A stretch of 17,305 nt of DNA from 38-11 sp964539975. GTDB taxonomy: Bacteria; Bacillota; Clostridia; Tissierellales; Dethiosulfatibacteraceae. Position numbers and translations under genes: made by a program. Below the pieces are notes generated by a model. That model saw nothing but the letters and a program-made list of their open reading frames with translations. It did not search any database and was not told where the DNA came from. Below, one piece after another: positions 1-6,670 of the stretch (within the stretch, counting starts at the first letter, position 1; every line of letters starts with the position of its first letter). The stretch covers positions 1-17,305 of the forward strand of contig CAZIKK010000032.1 in the NCBI GenBank assembly GCA_964539975.1. Direction: 5' to 3'.

Positions 1-242
1 TCATAAATCGTATCGGTTGCCATCCCCATGACTCTCGGGCTAAAAATATTGAAAACCGTGGCTAAAGCAGCCATCAAAAACGAAATGCCAATAGGTACTC
101 GATAAGGCTTTAAGTATCTTGCGATTCTTTTAAGGGTCCCTTTAAAATCTTTAGGTTTTTCCGCCGGAATTCCAATTGCTGCTGGTCCTCTTCTTCCACT
201 GATTGCTTGTCTGGGAGACGTGCCTTTTTGATCTTTTCTCAT
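1..242 (-). CDS. Heterodimeric ABC exporter, second subunit (N-terminal 80 residues only)
   Basis: The first 80 codons of an ABC exporter half-transporter run off the left edge of the window. The protein begins MRKDQKGTSPRQ, has a basic, Gly/Pro-rich leader, then a KPKDFKGTLKR segment and the start of the first membrane helix (roughly residues 48-75, ending in FNIFSPRVMG). This N-terminal design is common in the larger partner of heterodimeric type IV ABC exporters of Firmicutes (BmrCD/LmrCD/TM287-288 type). Its ATG overlaps the stop of the upstream subunit in an ATGA arrangement (239-242), so the two are almost surely translationally coupled and assemble together. No nucleotide-binding domain is visible here. 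If the pair follows TM287/288, this missing half should carry the intact catalytic Glu and His. Substrate unknown; the MarR gene upstream suggests a drug or toxic compound. Confidence 0.85.
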   Translation of the reverse strand, partial: MRKDQKGTSPRQAISGRRGPAAIGIPAEKPKDFKGTLKRIARYLKPYRVPIGISFLMAALATVFNIFSPRVMGMATDTIY

Positions 243-1966
243 GAAGATTCCTCCTCTGACATTTGTGAAAAGACAATATCTCGATAGACGGCATTGCTCT
301 CCATCAATTCTTTATGTGAGCCTAGCCCTACCATTTCACCTTTATCAAGGACTATAATTCTATCTGCATTCATGATGGTATTCACCCGCTGGGACACAAT
401 GATGACAGTAGCCTCTTGCGTTTCTCGTTTAAGCGCCTTTCTGAGATTGGCATCCGTTCTAAAATCCAAAGCTGAAAAACTGTCATCAAACACGTAGATT
501 TGTTTTTTTGAAGCCAACGCTCTGGCAATAGATAATCTTTGTTTTTGTCCACCAGAGAGATTCGTTCCTCCTTGAGAGACTGTACTATCATAGCTGTATT
601 CCATATTCTCGATAAAATCACTAGCTTGTGAAATATCTGCTACTTCTCTCACACGATCCATATCAATGGAGTCATCTCCAAACACAATGTTGTCTTTGAT
701 TGTTCCTGTAAACAAAATGGCTTTCTGAGGCACCAGTCCAATCATCCTTCTTATATGTTCTTGTGGCAATTGTCGGATGTCCACACCGTTAATCTGAATT
801 TCTCCTTTACAAGGATCGAAGAATCGAGGGATCAGATTCACCAGTGTTGTTTTCCCCGATCCTGTGCTCCCTATGATGGCTGTGGTCTCTCCTGCTTTTG
901 ATGTAAATGAGATCCCCGAAAGCGCATATTCCTCCGCTCCTTCATACCGAAAGCACACATCTTTAAAAACAAGGCTTCCTTCTTCTTCACCTAGATTTCT
1001 GGGCTTTTCTGGATCATTGATGGCTGTTTCCATTTCAAGTATTTCATTAATCCGCTCAGCAGATGCGGATGCTCGTGGAATCATAACAAAAACCATGGTC
1101 ATCATGATGACAGAGAATAGAATCTGCATGGCATATTGAATAAACGCCATCAAATCACCCACCAAAAATGTTCCTTCATCAATTCGAATGGCACCAAACC
1201 AAATAAGTGCAATATTCGTTATATTTAATAAGAGCATAATCCCAGGCATCATGGCAATCATGATTTGATTGACTCTCAAAGCAGTTTCTGTCAAATCCTT
1301 GTTGGCAGAATCGAATTTTTCATTCTCGTAGTCTGTTCGATTGAAGGCTCTTATCACTCTTACTCCTGTCAAGTTTTCCCTCAAAACTCGATTCAAATTA
1401 TCCACTTTTTTCTGCATCACCTTGAACAATGGCATGGTTTTAGACGAAATGATTCCGATTATAATACCTAACAAAACCACTACCACTAGCAAAATCAAAG
1501 ACAACCCCGGGTTTTTGCTGACAGCCATGATCACGCCTCCGATAGCCATCAGTGGTGATCTTACCATCATTCTCAATCCCATGATGACCACGTTCTGAAT
1601 CTGAGTAATGTCATTTGTTGTTCTGGTAATTAAAGAAGAGGTTCCAATCTGGTCAAATTCTCCAGGAGAAAAGCTCTGTATTTTTTTAAACAATTTCTCA
1701 CGTAAATCAAGTATAAATCTAGAACTGGCAACGGCACTGATATACATCTTTAATACAGCTGCCACTGTCCCTATAAATGCGATAATAAGCATACTCCCAC
1801 CAACACTGAGAATATAGGGCGTATCTTGATTTTTAATACCGATATTCACAATATCCGCCATTAAGGTGGGCAAGTACAGCTCTGCAATAACTTGTATAAA
1901 AGTAAGCAGGATCACTGCCATGACCTGTAGACGATATTTTTTCATGCCTTTTAACAAATGTCCCAT
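239..1966 (-). CDS. Heterodimeric ABC exporter subunit with degenerate ATP site
   Basis: Full half-transporter of 575 residues: an N-terminal six-helix exporter domain (about 1-310) followed by a nucleotide-binding domain (about 330-575). Visible motifs: Walker A GSTGSGKT (366-373), Q-loop Q414, ABC signature LSGGQ (470-474), Walker B YVFDD (491-495), D-loop SALD (498-501). The residue after the Walker B Asp is Asp495 where an active exporter has Glu, and the H-loop reads SQR with Gln526 where His is usual. The same double change defines the non-hydrolysing half of exporters such as TM287/288, so this is the partner with the degenerate site. Start ATG is preceded by GAGG and lies 11 nt after the MarR stop; its own stop overlaps the next subunit by ATGA. 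Inference: MarR-controlled multidrug or toxin efflux; the substrate cannot be read from sequence. Confidence 0.93.
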   Translation of the reverse strand: MGHLLKGMKKYRLQVMAVILLTFIQVIAELYLPTLMADIVNIGIKNQDTPYILSVGGSMLIIAFIGTVAAVLKMYISAVASSRFILDLREKLFKKIQSFSPGEFDQIGTSSLITRTTNDITQIQNVVIMGLRMMVRSPLMAIGGVIMAVSKNPGLSLILLVVVVLLGIIIGIISSKTMPLFKVMQKKVDNLNRVLRENLTGVRVIRAFNRTDYENEKFDSANKDLTETALRVNQIMIAMMPGIMLLLNITNIALIWFGAIRIDEGTFLVGDLMAFIQYAMQILFSVIMMTMVFVMIPRASASAERINEILEMETAINDPEKPRNLGEEEGSLVFKDVCFRYEGAEEYALSGISFTSKAGETTAIIGSTGSGKTTLVNLIPRFFDPCKGEIQINGVDIRQLPQEHIRRMIGLVPQKAILFTGTIKDNIVFGDDSIDMDRVREVADISQASDFIENMEYSYDSTVSQGGTNLSGGQKQRLSIARALASKKQIYVFDDSFSALDFRTDANLRKALKRETQEATVIIVSQRVNTIMNADRIIVLDKGEMVGLGSHKELMESNAVYRDIVFSQMSEEESS

Positions 1967-1977
1967 TCTATCCTCGC

Positions 1978-2403
1978 TTATATCGATTCAAAGATTCTTC
2001 TGATCTCTTTAAAGCTTTCATTTAGTTTGTCTAGTTCTTCAGGATCCATGTCTTTAATCTGTTCCCAAAATTTCTGATTGATGCTCTTGCGGCAGTTTTC
2101 TAAAAATACTTCTCCTTGCTCTGTCAACATCAACAAGTATTGTCTTCTGTCATCCGAATTCTCCATCTTTTTGATCAAACCTTCTTCAATCATATCCTCT
2201 ACTAAATTTGAAAAATTTGATTTGTTCATCATAAGCTTTTTCCCGTAAAACTTCATGGGTTGACTCGCATGATTCTTGATTAAAAACAGCACATTCATGC
2301 GATTATGGTGAAACCCTTCCGACTGAACTACCGCCATTAGTTTTTTATGGATCAGTGGCATGGTCTCAAAAATATTATCTATCATCTTTTGATAATTCTC
2401 CAT
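1978..2403 (-). CDS. MarR-family transcriptional regulator
   Basis: Winged-helix repressor of 141 residues. The start is placed at the internal ATG (MENYQKMID) because an AGGAGAG ribosome site sits just before it; an upstream in-frame ATG (2436) would place that site inside the coding region. The central part (MKFYGKKLMMNKSNFSNLVEDMIEEGLIKKMENSDDRRQYLL region) shows the helix-turn-helix and the wing with the conserved D-D-R-R motif typical of MarR. It is the first gene of an operon with the two ABC exporter subunits (11 nt gap), the usual arrangement in which a MarR protein represses its own operon and is released by a compound that the pump exports. A consensus promoter and a palindrome over the -35 lie directly upstream. 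Ligand unknown. Confidence 0.92.
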   Translation of the reverse strand: MENYQKMIDNIFETMPLIHKKLMAVVQSEGFHHNRMNVLFLIKNHASQPMKFYGKKLMMNKSNFSNLVEDMIEEGLIKKMENSDDRRQYLLMLTEQGEVFLENCRKSINQKFWEQIKDMDPEELDKLNESFKEIRRIFESI

Positions 2404-2445
2404 CACACTCTCCTGTTTATTAGTTATGAAATACAACTATTTATG

Positions 2446-2474
2446 ATTATAGCGAACTTTCATAGGTTTGTAAA
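2446..2474 (-). promoter_or_regulatory. Sigma-70 type promoter of the marR-ABC operon
   Basis: Reading the minus strand, TTTACA (plus coordinates 2469-2474) is followed after exactly 17 nt by TATAAT (2446-2451). The start codon of marR is about 43 nt downstream of the -10. Confidence 0.8.
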
Positions 2475-2476
2475 CC
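2465..2476. promoter_or_regulatory. Candidate MarR operator
   Basis: GGTTTGTAAACC is an inverted repeat with 5-bp arms around a 2-nt centre and completely covers the -35 element of the marR promoter, where a bound repressor would block RNA polymerase. Assignment to this MarR is inference from position only. Confidence 0.4.
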
Positions 2477-2500
2477 AAAAAGATGCTCGCTTCCCATTAT

Positions 2501-2524
2501 AAAAAAGCAATCTTCCGATTGCTT
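2501..2524 (-). terminator. Rho-independent terminator of the Crp/Fnr gene
   Basis: On the minus strand, an 8-bp stem AAGCAATC / GATTGCTT with a GGAA tetraloop runs into a T tract. The stem overlaps the stop codon of the regulator (2523-2525). Confidence 0.85.
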
Positions 2525-3215
2525 AATTGATATAAGACGTGATTTTATCTAAATCCAGTATTTTCACGGATGCTCTGTAATAATCTATCAAACCTTCATC
2601 CTTCATAAACCCCATCTCTCTTGATAAGGACGGACGGGTCACATTCAGGAATTCAGCCATCTCATTTCGATTCATATCTAAATACAGCGTCGTACTTTTT
2701 TGAGCCTTATATTGTTCTAGTAAATACTTGCTGATTTTTTCGCGAATACTTTTAACTGACAAGTATTCAATTTTTTGATTGAGACTGATGGCTTTGTTTG
2801 AGATGATTCGAAGCATGTTATGAAGTAACCGTTTATGTCCATTGCATCCTGTTGGACAAAGTCCGACAATGCGATTGGATGGCATGAACATAACGGTGCT
2901 GTCTTGTTGGGCTACAACAGTCGCCGGCCATACTTCTTTCTCTGCAAAAGCCGCTATTTCACCAAACATCCCTCCCGGGCCAATTTTTTTCATAATGACC
3001 CTTGTTCCGTCTATGATGTCTTTTGAAATGACTAGAGACCCTTTCAATAACATTCCAACGCCTTTTATCGGATGTCCTTCTATGGCTACTAGCTCTCCTT
3101 TTTGATATTCTTTTACCAGTGGATTCAAGCAATGAACCATTGTCATTAAGTCTAATTCATCCATGTCAGCAAATAACTCCGTCTGGACCAATATATCCAA
3201 CCACTTTTCGTACAT
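2523..3215 (-). CDS. Crp/Fnr-family transcriptional regulator
   Basis: A 230-residue Crp/Fnr protein: N-terminal cyclic-nucleotide-binding-like beta barrel (about 15-115, with GPGGMFGEIAAF at 79-90), long dimer helix (about 130-165), C-terminal winged helix-turn-helix (about 183-205, RNEMAEFLNVTRPSLSRE). In front of the dimer helix is CPTGCNGH (120-127), a Cys-x3-Cys-x2-His cluster that could bind metal or a cofactor; true CRP lacks it, and Fnr places its cluster cysteines elsewhere. The barrel lacks a clear cAMP-pocket Arg-Ser pair, so a redox, NO or metal signal is more likely than cAMP. Start ATG follows AAGGAGAG. It is divergent from a cupin gene, and the shared control region holds a GTAAC-N4-GTTAC site, suggesting it regulates both itself and the cupin. 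The family is certain; the signal is not. Confidence 0.9.
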   Translation of the reverse strand: MYEKWLDILVQTELFADMDELDLMTMVHCLNPLVKEYQKGELVAIEGHPIKGVGMLLKGSLVISKDIIDGTRVIMKKIGPGGMFGEIAAFAEKEVWPATVVAQQDSTVMFMPSNRIVGLCPTGCNGHKRLLHNMLRIISNKAISLNQKIEYLSVKSIREKISKYLLEQYKAQKSTTLYLDMNRNEMAEFLNVTRPSLSREMGFMKDEGLIDYYRASVKILDLDKITSYIN

Positions 3216-3230
3216 AACACTCTCCTTGTT

Positions 3231-3244
3231 GTAACTTTTGTTAC
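3231..3244. promoter_or_regulatory. Inverted repeat GTAAC-N4-GTTAC, candidate Crp/Fnr site
   Basis: The repeat has 5-bp arms and a TTTT centre. This half-site spacing suits a Crp/Fnr dimer, and from memory similar sites are predicted for HcpR-type regulators of clostridia. It overlaps the -35 of the cupin promoter and lies just downstream of the predicted start point of the regulator's own transcript, so binding could silence both genes. Confidence 0.5.
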
Positions 3245-3267
3245 GGACTTGCCATTCAAATTATAAT
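3238..3267 (+). promoter_or_regulatory. Promoter of the cupin gene
   Basis: TTGTTA (3238-3243) and TATAAT (3262-3267) are separated by 18 nt. The -10 shares bases with the oppositely directed -10 of the Crp/Fnr gene. Confidence 0.6.
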
Positions 3268-3288
3268 ATAGTCCTATTATAAAATCAA
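3260..3288 (-). promoter_or_regulatory. Promoter of the Crp/Fnr gene
   Basis: On the minus strand, TTGATT (plus coordinates 3283-3288) and TATAAT (3260-3265) are spaced by 17 nt. It overlaps the cupin -10, so polymerase can probably occupy only one of the two promoters at a time. Confidence 0.65.
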
Positions 3289-3310
3289 GCTATATTCTTT
3301 AGGAGGACTT

Positions 3311-3631
3311 ATGATAGAGAAAAAATTCGGTTACACGGTTGGAGACGAAAAAACCATCGAAAGAATTGTTAGCGACGGCAATGCTGATATCAATCATATG
3401 ATTTTACCCAAAGGTGATCGATTGCCTGTTCACCAATCCAATTCTAATGTTTACATGATCGTTGCAAAAGGAACCCTTACCATCAAACTTGATGACCAAA
3501 CCCCAAACAAATATCCTCATGGCCATATCCTTCAAATACCCTATGATATCAAAATGGATGTCTACAACGAAGATGAATCTATACTTGAATTGTTTGTTGT
3601 AAAAAGTCCCAGCCCTCAAAGCTACAAATAG
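3311..3631 (+). CDS. Small single-domain cupin protein
   Basis: A 106-residue protein with one cupin beta barrel. The first cupin motif is partly visible (LPVHQSNSNVYMIVAKGTLTIKLDD, near residues 38-62) and the second as YPHGHILQIPYDIKMDVYNED (near 68-88). The usual His-x-His of motif 1 is reduced to a single His (VHQSNS), so the metal site, if present, is atypical. AGGAGG precedes the ATG. It is divergent from the Crp/Fnr regulator, and small cupins in this setting may bind a ligand or metal, but no reaction can be assigned. A strong terminator follows, so it is monocistronic. Confidence 0.8.
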   Translation: MIEKKFGYTVGDEKTIERIVSDGNADINHMILPKGDRLPVHQSNSNVYMIVAKGTLTIKLDDQTPNKYPHGHILQIPYDIKMDVYNEDESILELFVVKSPSPQSYK

Positions 3632-3643
3632 TCTTTAAAAACT

Positions 3644-3670
3644 AACACCTCTGTACAGAGGTGTTTTTTT
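3644..3670 (+). terminator. Rho-independent terminator of the cupin gene
   Basis: A perfect 10-bp stem AACACCTCTG / CAGAGGTGTT closes on itself through a 2-nt centre and is followed by seven Ts (3664-3670). Confidence 0.92.
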
Positions 3671-3711
3671 CGAACAATCCTTTTAAATTAGTACTGCATA
3701 AAATCTTGATC

Positions 3712-3728
3712 AATGATATAATATCATT
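3712..3728. promoter_or_regulatory. Fur-superfamily (Per) box over the perR -10
   Basis: AATGATATAATATCATT is a perfect palindrome with 8-bp arms around one central base, which includes the 7-1-7 layout of Fur-family boxes (B. subtilis Per box TTATAATnATTATAA). It contains TATAAT (3717-3722), the probable -10, about 47 nt before the perR start. No good -35 was found at 16-18 nt spacing. Autoregulation by PerR is inferred. Confidence 0.65.
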
Positions 3729-3768
3729 TGGAATTGTATCGTTTCAAACTAAGAATGAAGGTGATTTT

Positions 3769-4197
3769 ATGAATGCTCTTACGATTGAAGAAATTAAACA
3801 ATATTTGGCGAAAAATGCCATCAAACCATCTATACAACGGGTTCGTATTTTTCAATTTTTGAAAGACAATCCTATCCACCCTACAGCTGATGAAATCTAC
3901 CATCAACTTAGCGATGAACTAATCACACTATCAAAAACCACGGTATACAATACCGTCCATCTGCTTGCTGAAAAAGGAATTATCCAACCCATTCATATTG
4001 AAGGAACTGAAGTAAGATACGATGCTGATTTTAGTCAGCATGCACATTTTAAATGTCTCAACTGTGGTAATGTGCATGATTTAAGGATCTCAATTGATGC
4101 AGCGCATTTTCCTGAGTTGAAGAAATACACATTAAAAGATGTACAATTGCTACTGACAGGCATTTGTCCCGAATGTAAACCCAAAACAATCAACTAA
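3769..4197 (+). CDS. perR: PerR-type peroxide-sensing repressor (Fur family)
   Basis: A 142-residue Fur-superfamily repressor. The start is the ATG of MNALTIEE, preceded by GAAGGTGA; a longer upstream reading would run through the cupin terminator and the operator. Residues fall at the same numbers as in B. subtilis PerR: regulatory metal ligands His37, Asp85, His91, His93 and Asp104; structural zinc cysteines Cys96, Cys99 plus Cys133, Cys136. Asp at 104 rather than Glu is what distinguishes peroxide-sensing PerR from Fur. Winged helix about 20-75 (KPSIQRVRIF, TTVYNTVHLL). Iron-loaded PerR is inactivated by metal-catalysed His oxidation, derepressing peroxide defence. A palindromic box covers its promoter. 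Only 11 nt separate it from pepT, so the two are probably cotranscribed. Fur or Zur remain possible but fit less well. Confidence 0.88.
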   Translation: MNALTIEEIKQYLAKNAIKPSIQRVRIFQFLKDNPIHPTADEIYHQLSDELITLSKTTVYNTVHLLAEKGIIQPIHIEGTEVRYDADFSQHAHFKCLNCGNVHDLRISIDAAHFPELKKYTLKDVQLLLTGICPECKPKTIN

Positions 4198-4208
4198 AAG
4201 GAGGTCCC

Positions 4209-5444
4209 ATGGAAAATATAGCCAATAAAGTAACTGAGCGTTTCTTGAAATACGTCACCTACGATACCCAGTCTGATCCAGATGTTGAAACAAACCCCAG
4301 CACACAAAAGCAGTTTCTACTAGCTCAAGAACTCAAAAAAGAGCTTGAAGTCATTGGTTTTAGTAACGTGACACTGAGCGAACACTGTTATGTAATGGCA
4401 GAGATTCCTGCTACTACTTCAAAACCTTGTCCCACTATAGGATTTGTGGCCCATATGGATACGGCTTCAGAGATGCCTGGCGCTCATGTCAAACCAAGAA
4501 TTGTCCACCAATATGACGGTGCTGATATTCCTTTAAACCCACAACCTCTTACTATTTTGTCTCCAAATGACTTCCCTGAGTTGCTGGACTATATTGGCCA
4601 AGATCTCATCGTCACAGATGGAACCACCATCTTGGGCGCTGATAATAAAGCTGGGATCGCTGAAATCATCACTGCTTGTGAATACCTGCTGAATAATCCA
4701 AAAATACCTCATGGCACCATTAAGATTGCTTTCACACCAGATGAAGAGGTAGGCAGAGGAACACTTAATTTTGATTTGGAACAATTTGATGCAGATTTCG
4801 CCTATACGGTAGACGGCGGGAAATTAGGCGAGTTGGAATATGAGACTTTTAATGCTGCCGAAGCTAAGATCTTTGTCCAGGGAAGAAATATCCACCCTGG
4901 AACAGCCAAAAATAGAATGATCAATGCACAAAAAATCGGATTTGAATTGCACAGCCTGCTGCCTTCTCATTCTAGCCCTGAGCATACGGAAGGTTATGAG
5001 GGGTTTTATCACCTGCTTAACTCATCAGGTGATGTGGAAAGCTTTCAAATGTCATACTTCATTAGAGACCATGACTTTGAATCTTTTGAGCGTAAAAAAC
5101 AGTTCTTGCAAGAATCCGTATCTTTCTTAAATCACAAATATGGACCCAATATCGTTCAATTGTCCATGCGAGATCAATATTACAATATGTGCGAGAAGAT
5201 CAAACCTGTTTTTCATATAGTGGATACAGCAGAATCTGTGATGAAAAAACTTGACATACAACCGATCATAAAGCCAGTTCGTGGAGGAACGGATGGATCG
5301 GCTTTATCTCTCAAGGGACTGCCTACCCCAAACCTTTTTAGCGGTGGTCATAATTACCATGGGAAGTATGAGTTTATTCCTATTCCGTCCATGGAAAAGG
5401 CTATTCAAGTAATTATTGGCATTGTTCAAGCTTATGCCTCATAA
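4209..5444 (+). CDS. pepT: Peptidase T (tripeptide aminopeptidase)
   Basis: Cytoplasmic zinc M20B peptidase that removes the N-terminal residue of tripeptides, finishing the breakdown of imported or internal peptides. Length of 411 residues is the normal PepT size. Di-zinc ligands and catalytic residues are visible in order: His82 and Asp84 in GFVAHMDTASE, Asp145 in GADNKAGIAEI, catalytic Glu179 with Glu180 in DEEVGRG, Asp202 in TVDGG, His381 in FSGGHNYHGKYEF. The dimerisation domain (about 210-325) contains the HPGTAKN motif (229-235). AAAGGAGG lies just before the ATG. It follows perR by 11 nt with no terminator between, so peroxide or iron control of this peptidase is plausible. A bidirectional terminator follows the stop. 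Confidence 0.95.
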   Translation: MENIANKVTERFLKYVTYDTQSDPDVETNPSTQKQFLLAQELKKELEVIGFSNVTLSEHCYVMAEIPATTSKPCPTIGFVAHMDTASEMPGAHVKPRIVHQYDGADIPLNPQPLTILSPNDFPELLDYIGQDLIVTDGTTILGADNKAGIAEIITACEYLLNNPKIPHGTIKIAFTPDEEVGRGTLNFDLEQFDADFAYTVDGGKLGELEYETFNAAEAKIFVQGRNIHPGTAKNRMINAQKIGFELHSLLPSHSSPEHTEGYEGFYHLLNSSGDVESFQMSYFIRDHDFESFERKKQFLQESVSFLNHKYGPNIVQLSMRDQYYNMCEKIKPVFHIVDTAESVMKKLDIQPIIKPVRGGTDGSALSLKGLPTPNLFSGGHNYHGKYEFIPIPSMEKAIQVIIGIVQAYAS

Positions 5445-5479
5445 AAAAAACGCCCTGTTGGAAACCAACAGGGCGTTTT
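5443..5479. terminator. Bidirectional terminator between pepT and the antiporter gene
   Basis: A 15-bp stem (5447-5461 with 5465-5479) closes an AAA loop. The eight-A run on its left gives a strong T tract for minus-strand transcripts and four Ts serve the plus strand. It ends both convergent units. Confidence 0.92.
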
Positions 5480-5488
5480 CTATAAGAA

Positions 5489-6670
5489 TCACGAGGCATT
5501 TTTTTTAGGTGCTTCTGCTTCACCTGCACGTTGAAGTGCCTTTCCTAACAACAATGGCCCAAAAATTTCGAAGACAACCACGCCTGTTAAAACAACCCCA
5601 GTAATCAATCCATTGGTTCCAGGTATTTTTTGTTCTGCAACAATGGCTAATCCAATTGTAATTCCACCTTGTGGTGTCAACCCATAACCCACGTTTTTTC
5701 TCACCACTTGCGATAGCTTGGTAGGCCAACTCGCTACATAGCACCCAACTACTTTGCCAATGGATCGACCCAATATATAAGCAATCCCAATCAAGCCAAC
5801 ACTTGAAACAATATCCAAATTCAGCTTGGCACCTGCCAATGTCAAATAAACTACTGTAATTGGCAGTTGAACCCTATCCAATGTAGCCGCCAAAGTCATG
5901 CTGCGGTTGCGGATATTGGTAACCGTTACCCCTGCCACCATGTTAACCAAAAGAGCCGACAAACTTAATTCGTTTGCCAATCCTGTATTCAGCAATAATA
6001 TGGCCAATAGAATCACTAGAAATTTGCTGTTATTGGTTCTTCTTCTGATGAAATGAACAATCACATATCCTGAAACCACACCTAGGATAATGGCTCCAAT
6101 CAATTCCGCTATGACAATAAAAAAGACACTCCATCCACTGACACTTGGTATGGACATCCCCTCCAACAAAGCCGCTACTGCTCCAAAAAGAACAATTCCC
6201 CCTAAATTGTTGATGGCCACCATTGCCAAAATATTTTGAGTCAGTTCTCCTTTACTTCGATACTCTTGTATGACCGAAACCACACCTGAGGGGGATACTG
6301 TGATGGCCAATATGCCTAAAATTACCGCCAACCCCAAAGACAAACCTAATAGCCAGCTTGCTAATGTCACAATTCCCAATGTGATAGTGGATTCTCCTAT
6401 TGCCATAAGAGGCAAGTCTTTGCCATATTTTTTAAGCGTTGGCCAGTGCAATTCCGCCCCTAAAGCTATGGCTAGCATGCTTAAGGCCACATCGTTGACA
6501 AAGGACATGCCATCCACTATTTCCTTTGTTAAAATACCGGTGAATGAATCTCCTAGAAGCATTCCAAATACAATAAACCCCGTAACAGAAGGCAAATTGA
6601 ATTTTGATGCCAGTTTTCCTCCAACCAGCCCTACGATCATGACAATCGCAACATACAACGGATAGTTCAT
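5489..6670 (-). CDS. Cation:proton antiporter-like membrane protein (CPA superfamily, Asn-Asn variant)
   Basis: Integral membrane protein of 393 residues with about 12 hydrophobic segments throughout, of the PF00999 Na+/H+ exchanger fold (GFIVFGMLLGD at 31-41, SPSGVVSVIQEYRSKGELT at 126-144, TPQGGITIGLAIVAEQ near the C-terminus). The start is the ATG at 6670, overlapping the PII-like gene's stop by ATGA; a TTG five codons earlier is less likely. There is no cytoplasmic RCK or TrkA domain, so the separate PII-like protein may be its regulatory subunit. At the position of the ion-binding acidic pair (ND or DD in relatives) this protein has Asn154-Asn155 in AINNLGG, so normal Na+/H+ exchange is doubtful. 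Ion and direction are unknown. A bidirectional terminator follows. Confidence 0.85.
   Translation of the reverse strand: MNYPLYVAIVMIVGLVGGKLASKFNLPSVTGFIVFGMLLGDSFTGILTKEIVDGMSFVNDVALSMLAIALGAELHWPTLKKYGKDLPLMAIGESTITLGIVTLASWLLGLSLGLAVILGILAITVSPSGVVSVIQEYRSKGELTQNILAMVAINNLGGIVLFGAVAALLEGMSIPSVSGWSVFFIVIAELIGAIILGVVSGYVIVHFIRRRTNNSKFLVILLAILLLNTGLANELSLSALLVNMVAGVTVTNIRNRSMTLAATLDRVQLPITVVYLTLAGAKLNLDIVSSVGLIGIAYILGRSIGKVVGCYVASWPTKLSQVVRKNVGYGLTPQGGITIGLAIVAEQKIPGTNGLITGVVLTGVVVFEIFGPLLLGKALQRAGEAEAPKKNAS

Noticed and set aside
3661..3768. N-terminal extension of the PerR reading frame by 36 codons
   Set aside because: It begins inside the cupin terminator and crosses the Per-like box and -10; the ATG at 3769 has its own ribosome site and gives PerR-standard numbering.
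6270..6665. 131-codon open frame on the plus strand opposite the antiporter
   Set aside because: It is a shadow of the membrane protein gene, with no ribosome site and no recognisable protein features.
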